DNA from: Veillonella sp.
Lineage (GTDB): Bacteria > Bacillota > Negativicutes > Veillonellales > Veillonellaceae
Direction: 5' to 3'
Assembly: GCF_018364065.1 (NCBI RefSeq)
Contig: NZ_JAGZMO010000001.1
Location: forward strand, 186,001-250,000
Length of the DNA: 64,000 nt
This document shows positions 51,402 through 59,466 of the stretch, piece after piece. The notes below the pieces were generated by a model. The model saw only the letters and a program-made list of their open reading frames with translations. It searched no databases and was not told the DNA's origin. Positions within the stretch are counted from its first letter, which is position 1. Every line of letters starts with the position of its first letter. The translations under genes and the position numbers were made by a program.

Positions 51402-51489
51402 AGGTTAAAAACCTAACCAACCCTTCTCATATACATATAAGAATAAGATAGTTAATAAAAATAATCCATATTTTTAAACGATTACAAAT

Positions 51490-51518
51490 AGTATATAATC
51501 ATTTTGTCCTATCGTCAA
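51490..51518 (-). promoter_or_regulatory. dapB-asd-dapA promoter
   Basis: On the minus strand TTGACG (51518-51513) and TATACT (51495-51490) are separated by 17 bases. Transcription would start near 51483, giving a leader of about 130 bases that contains the hairpin at 51369-51401. Confidence 0.78.
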
Positions 51519-51566
51519 ATACTTTTGTACACAAATAGGACTATCACTATATTAATATTATAACTA

Positions 51567-51662
51567 TACTCAGATAATAAAATTCAACTATTCTCAGCCG
51601 GTAAAATTTAATTAATCTGAGCTGATAAAAATTAAGGATTCTCAGTTAGTAAAACGCAACTG
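51567..51662. repeat. Four degenerate 24-base tandem repeats
   Basis: Units start exactly every 24 bases at 51567, 51591, 51615 and 51639. Each begins with a form of ttctcag and continues with taaaa and an A/T-rich end. Conservation is strongest at the first seven and at bases 11-16. The array fills the space between the recN stop and the dapB promoter. Confidence 0.8.
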
Positions 51663-51669
51663 ACTGCTT

Positions 51670-53343
51670 CTAGTTCTTATGGAAATGAGCAATCATTTCG
51701 CGAGCTGTTTCCAATGCGGTGTGGGAGAAATCCTGTCCGGACATCATGCGGGCAATCTGCTCCACATGTTCTTCGTCGCTGAATTCCTTAATATTTGACA
51801 CTGTACGGCCGTCCACTTCTTCTTTATACAGATGATAGTGCTTATCTGCAATGCTGGCTGTCTGCGGCAAATGAGTAATACAGAACACTTGCGTGTTTTT
51901 ACTGATCTGCTGAATCTTGGACGCTACGCGCAACGCAATGTCGCCGCTAATCCCCACGTCGATTTCGTCAAATACCAATGTTTTGAGCGTCTGATCATTG
52001 AATACAGTCTTAAACGCCAAGGCGATACGGGAAATTTCACCGCCTGATGCAACTTTATGAAGGGGCAACAGGTCTTCCCCTTTATTGGCGTTAAAGAGCA
52101 ATTCAATACTCTTCGCACCTAATCGGCACAGTGTTTCGCTCGGTTCAATTTTAAAGGTAAGGCGCGCATTCGGCATGCCCAAATCGGACAGCTGTTTCTG
52201 CAGAAGATTAGCAATCTCCTTGCTGTTAGCATGACGCACATCCGTAAGGGTTTTCAAGGCCGCTTCCGCTGCCTGCTGATTCTTAGCAAGTTCCGCTGCC
52301 AATTCTTCCTTCGCAAAGCTCTGCGATTCCAATTCTTCCAGGCGGGCCTGCGCTTTCTCTTCAAACTCCAACACAGCCTCAATGGTCTCGCCGTATTTTC
52401 GTTTAAGTCCGTAAATTAAAGAGTCTCGCTCCTGACAATACGCATAACGCTCTTCGTCATACGATATGGTATCGCGATATCTGTCTAAAGACTGAGCCAC
52501 TTCCTCCAATTGGAAATAGGCGGAGTTCAATAAGTCTGACGTATCCTTTAGGGCTTCGTCAATACTTACCAAGTCCTGAATCTCTCCCTTTATGGCATTC
52601 ACTCTGTCCAAAATGGCATAGCGGTCACTATAAAAGGCATCATAGGACTGACCAAGAATCTTATCCATTTGTTCGAAACTTTCCAGTCGTTTCAGTTCTG
52701 CAGAAATAGCGGCATCTTCACCGGGCTTCAATTGTGCTTCTTCAATTTCATCAATTTGAAAGCGCAACATATCCAGTTCGCGAGCACGTTCCGCAGCCAT
52801 CCCTTCCAGATTATCATAGGCCAAACGAGAGGCTTCGTAGGCTTTAAAGGCTTTCACATAATTTCCAAAAGCAGTTTTCCCCTGCTCATTGTATTCGTCT
52901 AAATAGCGATGATGATAATCCGCATTTAGAAGGAGCTGGTTATTATACTGGCCGTGAATATCCGCTAAATAAAGGCCGATTTCACGCAATGCTTTTAGAG
53001 GAATTACCTGGTCATTAGCCAATATATTCGTTTTTCCCTGTCGATTGAAGGACCGGGACAATATAAGCAAGCCGTCGTCTTCAACGGCAATATTTTTAGA
53101 TGTAAGCAAATCCAGCAGCGCTGTATTATCTCCTATATCAAAGACACCTTCAATAATGAAGGCGTCTTTTTCATGTCGAATAAATTCACTGCTGGCCCGC
53201 TCGCCGAGCAATATACTGAGTGCGTCCATTAAAATTGATTTACCTGCACCGGTTTCACCGGTAAATATGCTTATGCCCTTGGAAAAATTCAAATTCATAT
53301 GTTCAATGAGGGCAAAATTGCGAATCCCCATTTGTACCAGCAT
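51670..53343 (-). CDS. recN: DNA repair protein RecN
   Basis: A 557-residue SMC-like ATPase that acts early in double-strand break repair. Walker A is FTGETGAGKSILMDAL, a long coiled-coil region spans about 150-370, the signature is VASGGEISRIALAFK and Walker B LVFDEIDVGISG. It is 4 bases downstream of argR, a conserved Firmicutes pair. No SOS box is seen before it. Confidence 0.96.
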   Translation of the reverse strand: MLVQMGIRNFALIEHMNLNFSKGISIFTGETGAGKSILMDALSILLGERASSEFIRHEKDAFIIEGVFDIGDNTALLDLLTSKNIAVEDDGLLILSRSFNRQGKTNILANDQVIPLKALREIGLYLADIHGQYNNQLLLNADYHHRYLDEYNEQGKTAFGNYVKAFKAYEASRLAYDNLEGMAAERARELDMLRFQIDEIEEAQLKPGEDAAISAELKRLESFEQMDKILGQSYDAFYSDRYAILDRVNAIKGEIQDLVSIDEALKDTSDLLNSAYFQLEEVAQSLDRYRDTISYDEERYAYCQERDSLIYGLKRKYGETIEAVLEFEEKAQARLEELESQSFAKEELAAELAKNQQAAEAALKTLTDVRHANSKEIANLLQKQLSDLGMPNARLTFKIEPSETLCRLGAKSIELLFNANKGEDLLPLHKVASGGEISRIALAFKTVFNDQTLKTLVFDEIDVGISGDIALRVASKIQQISKNTQVFCITHLPQTASIADKHYHLYKEEVDGRTVSNIKEFSDEEHVEQIARMMSGQDFSHTALETAREMIAHFHKN

Positions 53344-53347
53344 ATAA

Positions 53348-53803
53348 TTATCCCTTCATCAAATCAGAAATTCGTTTTAGGATAGGTTGAACTTCGTCAA
53401 CGGAACGAGCAAGCAACAGGATTGTGTCATCACCGGCAATGGTTCCGATAATTTCATTCCATTTTGCATGATCGATGGCAAAAGCCACTGACTGTGCAGA
53501 GCCCGGTAATGTATGGAGTACAATCTGGTTCATTGCAAAATCAACACGGGTAATAGAATCCTGGAATAAGCGATGAATACGGTTCGTAAATAACAGTACA
53601 TTTTCTTCCGGTGACAATGCGTAACGGTAATGTCCGTCCCCTGTAGGAATCTTGATGAGCATCAATTCCTTAATGTCGCGGGATACTGTAGCCTGCGTAA
53701 CTTCAATACCGCGTTCCGCCAATGCTTGCGCCAATTCTTCCTGTGTCTCGATGGATCTGGATTGTACAATTTCTTTTATGATGTTATATCTATAACGTTT
53801 CAT
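53348..53803 (-). CDS. argR: Arginine repressor ArgR/AhrC
   Basis: A 151-residue arginine-dependent regulator. The N-terminal winged helix contains SIETQEELAQALAERG and EVTQATVSRDIKEL; the C-terminal hexamerisation domain contains HTLPGSAQSVAFAID and GTIAGDDTILLLAR. No arginine genes are in the window, and its position before recN is standard in Firmicutes. Confidence 0.96.
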   Translation of the reverse strand: MKRYRYNIIKEIVQSRSIETQEELAQALAERGIEVTQATVSRDIKELMLIKIPTGDGHYRYALSPEENVLLFTNRIHRLFQDSITRVDFAMNQIVLHTLPGSAQSVAFAIDHAKWNEIIGTIAGDDTILLLARSVDEVQPILKRISDLMKG

Positions 53804-53806
53804 AAG

Positions 53807-54382
53807 TCACCGTCCTTTGATAAAAAATAAGATAGGTGGATGATTCGCCTGGTTTAAAGGCTGCCAGGTGGAAACATCAAACTGTTTTTGAGGAATACTG
53901 CGTAAATACGCTGTGACCGCCTCCATTTCAGCTTGGCCTTCCGCCGTGCCCGGATACGCAACCACCGTGATAAGTCCGTGATCACTCAGTATATTAAGCC
54001 CCTGTTCCAGAGCCTTAATCGTCGTGTCACTGCGAGTCATACACGCGTGATCGCCGCCCGGTTAATACCCTAAGTTAAATATAAGTAAGTCAATACCTTT
54101 AGTCCATTCAGTTTGCTCCAACAGCACATCATGAGACCCCTGTAAAAGGGTTATGGAAATGTCTGTGCGAGCACACTGTGCGTCCAAGAGTTCTCGACTT
54201 TTTTGCAATGCTTCACTTTGAAGATCAAGTCCCCACAAGGAGGTCCCGCCTTCACAATGCGTGGCCAGGTAGAGTAAATCATGACCGTTGCCGGCCGTGG
54301 CATCTACGATGACCCGTGCGTCCTTCAGTTGGTCCTGCCAGAAAAGATGTTGAAACTTTACGGCATGATTGAGATTAATCAT
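53807..54382 (-). pseudogene. mnmM: tRNA methyltransferase MnmM (YtqB family) interrupted by an in-frame ochre codon
   Basis: Two adjacent frames in the same phase make one 191-codon class I methyltransferase of the YtqB/MnmM family, which methylates the wobble uridine derivative nm5s2U34. The first part has HAVKFQHLFWQDQL and IVDATAGNGHDLLYLA. It ends LLIFNLGY at a TAA (54062-54064). Directly after the TAA the reading continues PGGDHACMTRSDTTI, then LITVVAYPGTAEGQ. In relatives the motif is NLGYLPGGD, so TAA replaces a leucine codon, most simply TTA to TAA by one base. The rest is intact. It overlaps nadK by 4 bases. Confidence 0.82.
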
Positions 54383-55260
54383 AAGAGCTCATCTCGCCGT
54401 GCCGACAATTTTCTAAACAAGGTGGCAAAGAACTTCTGATCGTAGAAGCGCACGTAGCGACTATATAAAGAGCTTGCTTCAATGTGCAAGGAATCTTCGT
54501 GAGTAAACTCGTAGTTGAAGGTGCCGTCTATGCAGATATGAAGTGAACCCTGCCGCTTCGGCATGGTCAAATCTACACGGGCGCTTTCTTTCAATACAAG
54601 AGATACGCTCTGCAATAGATGCGGCGCTACCGGGGTAATAATAATGGAGTGATTGTCCGGCGCCATAATCGGACCGCCGGCAGACAAGTTATACCCTGTA
54701 GAACCTGTGGAGCATGCCACAATGAGACCGTCAGCCGGATACATCTGCGTATGACCTTCATTGATGGCCAAATTGATGCGGGCCATTTTAGCCGGTTCTT
54801 TGCAGGTGATCGCCACTTCATTGATGATTGGCGTCAATTTTGTTACGCCGTCAGGATGACGAATCTCTGCTGCCAAGTGAATACGGCTTTCCACGCGATA
54901 ATCACCGCGGGCAATCTTATCGATGCGCATTTCCATTTCCTTCAGCTCAATCTGATTCAAGAAGCCCAATTCACCGAGATTAATCCCGCAAATCGGTACA
55001 TCGTGCATATAAATCTGACGAGCCAGGTGAATTAACGTACCGTCACCGCCAAAGCTGAATGCAATGTCCAAGTGTTTAAAAATTTCCGGCCGCGGCAATA
55101 CGCGACTCTTCGGTACCCCTAATAAATTAGGCACATCGTACTCTTCAAGATCGGCAGGGAGCCACACTTCCAAGCCTCGTGCCACACAATAGTCATGGGC
55201 TTCTTTCATTATGGGAATAATATTTTCCTTGCCCATATTGGGAATAAATCCTATACGCAT
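54379..55260 (-). CDS. nadK: NAD kinase
   Basis: A 293-residue enzyme phosphorylating NAD to NADP. Diagnostic motifs are FSFGGDGTLIHLAR, GINLGELGFLNQIE, the substrate motif INEVAI, and ADGLIVACSTGSTGYNLSAGGPI. It lies between tlyA and the interrupted mnmM, in the usual Firmicutes order. Confidence 0.96.
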   Translation of the reverse strand: MRIGFIPNMGKENIIPIMKEAHDYCVARGLEVWLPADLEEYDVPNLLGVPKSRVLPRPEIFKHLDIAFSFGGDGTLIHLARQIYMHDVPICGINLGELGFLNQIELKEMEMRIDKIARGDYRVESRIHLAAEIRHPDGVTKLTPIINEVAITCKEPAKMARINLAINEGHTQMYPADGLIVACSTGSTGYNLSAGGPIMAPDNHSIIITPVAPHLLQSVSLVLKESARVDLTMPKRQGSLHICIDGTFNYEFTHEDSLHIEASSLYSRYVRFYDQKFFATLFRKLSARRDELL

Positions 55261-55268
55261 ATAATCAC

Positions 55269-56072
55269 CTACATTTGATGTGCCGCCTTGACTGTTTCGT
55301 CGATTAACTCGTCCGTCACTTCAAGGGCGCCCTCTCCTGATTTCTTGAAATACCCTAAAAACTCTATGTTGCCTTCCGTCCCCTTAATCGGTGAGAATGT
55401 AAGGCCATGTACATAAAATCCACAGTCTAATGCGACCTGTAAAATGCGTTGCAACACTTCTTTATGTGTAGAAGCTTCGCGCACAATACCGCCTTTGCCC
55501 ACCTTTTCGCGGCCCGCCTCAAATTGAGGCTTAATAAGTGCCACCAAAGAACCGGAGTCTTTTAACAATGTAACTGCTACGGGCAGAACTTTATCCAAGG
55601 AAATGAATGCCACATCGATGGATATGAAGTCGGCCAACTCGCCTAATTGCTCCGGCGTAACAGTTCGTATATTCTGCTTTTCCATATTGACCACACGCGG
55701 ATCCTGCCGCAGCGACCAGGCCAACTGGTTGTACCCCACATCAATGGCAAATACTTTAGACGCGCCGTTCTGCAGTGCACAGTCGGTAAAGCCGCCTGTG
55801 GAGGCACCAATATCTATCATTACCTTGTCGGTTAAGTCGATAGGATATAGTTGCAATGCTTTCTCCAGCTTCAGGCCGCCGCGACTCACATACTTGAGCT
55901 GCTGCCCCTTCACTGACAAGTCGGCATCTACCGGCACTTTGGTACCGGCCTTATCCACACATACAGTGCCCATAAAAATCTGCCCTGCCATAATTGCCAG
56001 CTTCGCTTTCTCACGGCTTTCAAAAAGCCCGCGATTCACCAGCAATACGTCCAAGCGTTCCTTTGTACTCAT
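55269..56072 (-). CDS. tlyA: TlyA-family rRNA 2'-O-methyltransferase
   Basis: A 267-residue protein: an N-terminal S4 RNA-binding domain (residues 5-65, RLDVLLVNRGLFESREKAK) and an FtsJ-like methyltransferase domain with MIDIGASTGGFTDCALQNGA and SIDVAFISLDKVLP. In mycobacteria TlyA methylates 16S and 23S rRNA; the older name hemolysin A is misleading. It is followed by nadK with 8 bases between. Confidence 0.94.
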   Translation of the reverse strand: MSTKERLDVLLVNRGLFESREKAKLAIMAGQIFMGTVCVDKAGTKVPVDADLSVKGQQLKYVSRGGLKLEKALQLYPIDLTDKVMIDIGASTGGFTDCALQNGASKVFAIDVGYNQLAWSLRQDPRVVNMEKQNIRTVTPEQLGELADFISIDVAFISLDKVLPVAVTLLKDSGSLVALIKPQFEAGREKVGKGGIVREASTHKEVLQRILQVALDCGFYVHGLTFSPIKGTEGNIEFLGYFKKSGEGALEVTDELIDETVKAAHQM

Positions 56073-56084
56073 ATTCTGTCCTTA

Positions 56085-56558
56085 CTATAAAAAATTATAA
56101 AAGATGATGGATGCCACCACATACCCTAAAATGGCGCCGCCAAATACTTCCAGCGGTGTGTGACCCAACAATTCTTTCAACATGCGCCCGCTGGTGCCGT
56201 CCATATGAACCTGCACGCCGCGCGTTTTAAAATGTTCTAATAACTGGTTTAAGATTTGCGCCTGCCGACCGGCCTCGCGTCGCACACCGGATGCGTCATA
56301 CATAACAACCAATGAGAATACGAGCGCCACGATAAACAGTTCCGACGAAACGCCTTCTTTATATCCCAGCGCCGTCGTAAGACCTACTACCAAGGCTGTG
56401 TGAGAGCTGGGAAAACCGCCGGCTCCGATGAGTCGTTCCCATTGAAAACGTTTTATCTGCATCAGAACGATGAAGAACTTCATCACCTGAGCTAAAAACC
56501 ATGACCATAAGGCGGCCTGACCGATATAATTTGCAAACATTTCAGTTAAAAAATCCAT
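56085..56558 (-). CDS. Divergent PAP2 family membrane protein (YuiD/DUF212)
   Basis: A 157-residue protein with several membrane segments. It carries the DUF212 signature GGFPSSHTALVVGLTTALGY, with VMYDASGVRREAGRQAQILN and LKELLGHTPLEVFGGAILG. The family is related to acid phosphatase/PAP2 enzymes and probably acts on lipid phosphates, but the substrate is unproven. It lies between ispA and tlyA, which suggests a possible link to isoprenoid lipid carriers. Confidence 0.9.
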   Translation of the reverse strand: MDFLTEMFANYIGQAALWSWFLAQVMKFFIVLMQIKRFQWERLIGAGGFPSSHTALVVGLTTALGYKEGVSSELFIVALVFSLVVMYDASGVRREAGRQAQILNQLLEHFKTRGVQVHMDGTSGRMLKELLGHTPLEVFGGAILGYVVASIIFYNFL

Positions 56559-56591
56559 ATACTTTCAAGTACCCCTTCATTATAGGTCCGG

Positions 56592-57470
56592 TTAATGGGT
56601 CCGGTGAATTAAATAGTCCGCCAATGCTATTAAAATAGATACATCGCCATCTACATCCTGCAGCGCCGTTTTAGCCGCTTCGCATACTTCCATCGCTTTC
56701 TCACGGGCTTTCGCTTCCCCAAGCAAGGATACATAGGTGGCCTTATGAAGTTTTTCATCACTCCCCGGCATTTTGCCCAAGTCTTCAATAGTTCCGGTCA
56801 CATCGAGAATATCGTCGGTGATTTGGAACAGAAGACCCATGAGGTCGCCGTAGGTTAAATACTTTTCACGTACTTCAGCAGGTGCATTACTTAAGATAAG
56901 GCCGATTTCAATGGCCCCTAAGAACAATGCGCCTGTTTTCCCTTTGTGAAGAATCTGTAACTCTTCCAAGGATAACACTTTATCTTCCGAGGATAAATCG
57001 AAGGCCTGACCGCCTACCATGCCGCTCGGACCGGCCGCTTTCGCCAACGCCACCATGGACTGAATCTTTTGTGCATCAGTAGCTACAGTGTTGCGTCCCA
57101 TGAGCTCAAAGGCAAAGGTGTTGAGACCGTCGCCCGCTAAAATGGCCATGCCGTCACCATACACTTTGTGATTTGTCAGATTGCCGCGGCGATAATCGTC
57201 ATCGTCCATAGCCGGCAAATCGTCGTGAATCAGCGAGTACGTATGAATCAGTTCAATGGCGCAGACCAATTCTTTGTATGGTTCCGCACTGACACCGAGG
57301 GACTCCATAACAGCCTTAGTCATAATAGGACGAATACGTTTACCGCCCATCATGAGACTATATTTCATCGCTTCATATAGTCCGCTGTACTCCTCACAGG
57401 GAGCTTCAAGAACAGTAGCTAAAAACTCTTCTGTCCACGCTTTGCCTTCTTTTAAATAGGCTTTTAACAT
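56592..57470 (-). CDS. ispA: Farnesyl diphosphate synthase-type polyprenyl synthetase
   Basis: A 292-residue trans-prenyltransferase producing farnesyl (or geranylgeranyl) diphosphate for undecaprenyl lipid and quinones. The first aspartate-rich motif is DDLPAMDDDDYRRG, the second DDILDVTG, with GGKRIRP near the start. Product length cannot be fixed without modelling. It heads the ispA-to-recN run, with a long untranslated gap upstream. Confidence 0.94.
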   Translation of the reverse strand: MLKAYLKEGKAWTEEFLATVLEAPCEEYSGLYEAMKYSLMMGGKRIRPIMTKAVMESLGVSAEPYKELVCAIELIHTYSLIHDDLPAMDDDDYRRGNLTNHKVYGDGMAILAGDGLNTFAFELMGRNTVATDAQKIQSMVALAKAAGPSGMVGGQAFDLSSEDKVLSLEELQILHKGKTGALFLGAIEIGLILSNAPAEVREKYLTYGDLMGLLFQITDDILDVTGTIEDLGKMPGSDEKLHKATYVSLLGEAKAREKAMEVCEAAKTALQDVDGDVSILIALADYLIHRTH

Positions 57471-57865
57471 AAAAATCTCCTATGCACTTATACACGTATA
57501 TACAATTTTAGTATTTTATGAATACCCTTTTGTATACTCTATGCAAGCGACTTGATGATAGAAAACTGTGTAAGCGGTTATAAAATAAGATAGTAACTAA
57601 ATACTTTCTACTTTAACCTTAAATAACATAAATTCATTTGTACTCATGTATAGTATAAAGTATCAAAACTGAATATACTAACATCATTATTATACACTAT
57701 TTTATTTATTTTATACAAAGTAATTTATGCAATTTATACATTTTTTTGCTGAATAACAAAATTTTTTATAAGACACATAAATTGTATACAAGTACAGGTA
57801 TATATTCAGCTTCTATAACGTTGTTCTTCTATACATTTCCTCTGAATATGCACTAAAATATGTGC
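57471..57865. other. 395-base AT-rich gap between xseB and ispA
   Basis: No open frame, RNA gene or clear promoter was found. The sequence is over 70 percent A/T by eye, with several tatac-type steps and T-runs that could act as weak terminator or promoter sequence for ispA on the minus strand. It breaks the usual tight xseB-ispA linkage. Confidence 0.5.
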
Positions 57866-58081
57866 TTATTCACCGATGCGCACTTCATCGATAATCTGCT
57901 TAACTTCGCCCTCTACACTTTGAAGCATTTCAGAACATTCCTTAACTAAAGTTAAGCCTTTTTTATACTGTGCCAGCAATTCGCTGATAGACAATTCATT
58001 TTCGTCCAGGTTGCGTACCACTTCTTCCAAAGCGGCGTATTTCTTCTCGTAAGATTTCAATGTATTAGCCATGTTTAACAA
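57866..58081 (-). CDS. xseB: Exodeoxyribonuclease VII small subunit
   Basis: A 71-residue helical protein with the family core YEKKYAALEEVVRNLDENELSI split by a turn, and LLAQYKKGLTLVKEC. It forms the nuclease with XseA. Its start overlaps the xseA 3' end by 17 bases, ensuring coupled translation. Confidence 0.95.
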   Translation of the reverse strand: MLNMANTLKSYEKKYAALEEVVRNLDENELSISELLAQYKKGLTLVKECSEMLQSVEGEVKQIIDEVRIGE

Positions 58082-59270
58082 TCTCCTCTACTTTCGCCTG
58101 TATTTGACCGTCCTGTAAAATCACGTCAATCGACTGTCCCGGTGTAACCTGATCAACTGAAGATAAGGCTTTACCGTCCAATTCGACTTTACTGTAGCCC
58201 TTTACTAATAAGTGTAACGGATTCAACAACTCAAGCTGTTTTGCCAATAAGGCCAATTTATTTTCCTTAGTGCCCATCTGCGTCTTTACTTGACCTTCCA
58301 GACGATGTACCAGCTCCTGAAGGCCGCTCCGTTCTTTGTGAATCAAGGTTAACGCCGGAATACCCAACTTGCGGTTAAAAATAGCCTGCAGTTCCTGTTT
58401 CTTTACTTCCAATGTGCGATTCATCACATGATGGAGATAATTTTCTTTTTCTTCCAAGCGCTGTAATAAATAAGGCACCGGGAATACAGTTAATTCCGCT
58501 GCATGACTTGGCGTAGCACCGCGTGCATCAGCGGCAAAGTCGCACAAAGTATAATCGGTTTCATGACCGACAGCAGATACAATCGGTTTATTTGCATTGT
58601 ACACGGCCTCTACGACGGCACGATCATTGAAACACCATAAGTCTTCCATGGAGCCACCGCCGCGACCTACAATAATTAATTCCACATCTTTATCCGCATC
58701 GGCCCGCTCAATCCCCTTCGCAATGACAGGGCCCGCTTTTTCGCCCTGCACAGGTACAGCGAACAGTTTAAACTTCACAAACGGATTGCGTTGTTCCGCC
58801 ACATGCAAAATATCGTGCAATACCGCACCGGACTGTGACGTAACTAAGCCGATACAGGTGGCCATTTCAGGGAGCGGCTTCTTGTGAGATTCATCAAAAT
58901 AACCTAAGGCGGTCAATTCTTTTTTTAGCGCTTCATAGGCCAGTTGATATGGGCTCTTCTGTCCCACTTCCATGTCATTGCAGATTAAACTGAGACGACC
59001 TGTTTTTTCGTAAAAGTTAATAGACGCACGCATAGTGACAAACAGGCCGTTTTCCAGCACGCCTACGAGGCCTTTTTTCTGAGCCGTACTTGCCCAGAGC
59101 GCCACATCGATAGACGCATCATCATCTTTTATGGAGAAATAATAATGTCCTGTACTGTGTCGTTTCAAATTGGAAATCGTACCGCCTACATAACAGTTTT
59201 TCAGCAAATACTCCCGCTCCAGCGTGCGTTTAACCAGCGCACACAGGCGGGTAACGGAAAATACATCCAT
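58065..59270 (-). CDS. xseA: Exodeoxyribonuclease VII large subunit
   Basis: A 401-residue subunit of the exonuclease that degrades single-stranded DNA. An N-terminal OB fold (FSVTRLCALVKRTLEREY, VGGTISNLKRHSTGHYYFSIK) precedes the catalytic region with GLVTSQSGAVLHDI, IIVGRGGGSMEDLWCFND and AVGHETDYTLCDFAAD, and a C-terminal helical region. The start is ATG 59270 after AAGGAG; the longer ATG at 59291 precedes that site. Confidence 0.96.
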   Translation of the reverse strand: MDVFSVTRLCALVKRTLEREYLLKNCYVGGTISNLKRHSTGHYYFSIKDDDASIDVALWASTAQKKGLVGVLENGLFVTMRASINFYEKTGRLSLICNDMEVGQKSPYQLAYEALKKELTALGYFDESHKKPLPEMATCIGLVTSQSGAVLHDILHVAEQRNPFVKFKLFAVPVQGEKAGPVIAKGIERADADKDVELIIVGRGGGSMEDLWCFNDRAVVEAVYNANKPIVSAVGHETDYTLCDFAADARGATPSHAAELTVFPVPYLLQRLEEKENYLHHVMNRTLEVKKQELQAIFNRKLGIPALTLIHKERSGLQELVHRLEGQVKTQMGTKENKLALLAKQLELLNPLHLLVKGYSKVELDGKALSSVDQVTPGQSIDVILQDGQIQAKVEEIVKHG

Positions 59271-59350
59271 AGGAACTCCTTGTCTTTCCATAAACTTGAA
59301 TAATACCTGCTATTAGTATAGCAGGTATTTAATGTGTATATAAAATAATA

Positions 59351-59422
59351 TAGTATGTCTCCGGTATTTCGTTAGTATATCTCGTATTTCTTTAATATAG
59401 TGTATCTCGGTATTACGCTGGT
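59351..59422. repeat. Three degenerate 22-25-base tandem repeats
   Basis: Units starting at 59351, 59373 and 59398 each read tagt(a/g)t(g/a)tctc with ggtatt following. They lie in the gap between tsaD-like and xseA genes. Confidence 0.7.
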
Positions 59423-59429
59423 TTATCTT

Positions 59430-59466
59430 AAAAGGCTATTTCGAAATCACGGAAGAATGGCCTTTT
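59430..59466 (-). terminator. Terminator overlapping the end of the TsaD-like gene
   Basis: aaaaggctatt and aatggcctttt form an 11-base-arm hairpin whose 5' side (minus strand) includes the last codons of the gene at 59447. A short T-run follows on the minus strand. Confidence 0.6.

Noticed and set aside
51567..51662. CRISPR array.
   Set aside because: The 24-base units are contiguous with no unique spacers and no cas genes are present.
54059..54064. Stop-codon recoding or programmed read-through in mnmM.
   Set aside because: The codon is TAA, not used for selenocysteine or pyrrolysine, and no recoding structure is visible; a nonsense mutation or sequencing error is simpler.
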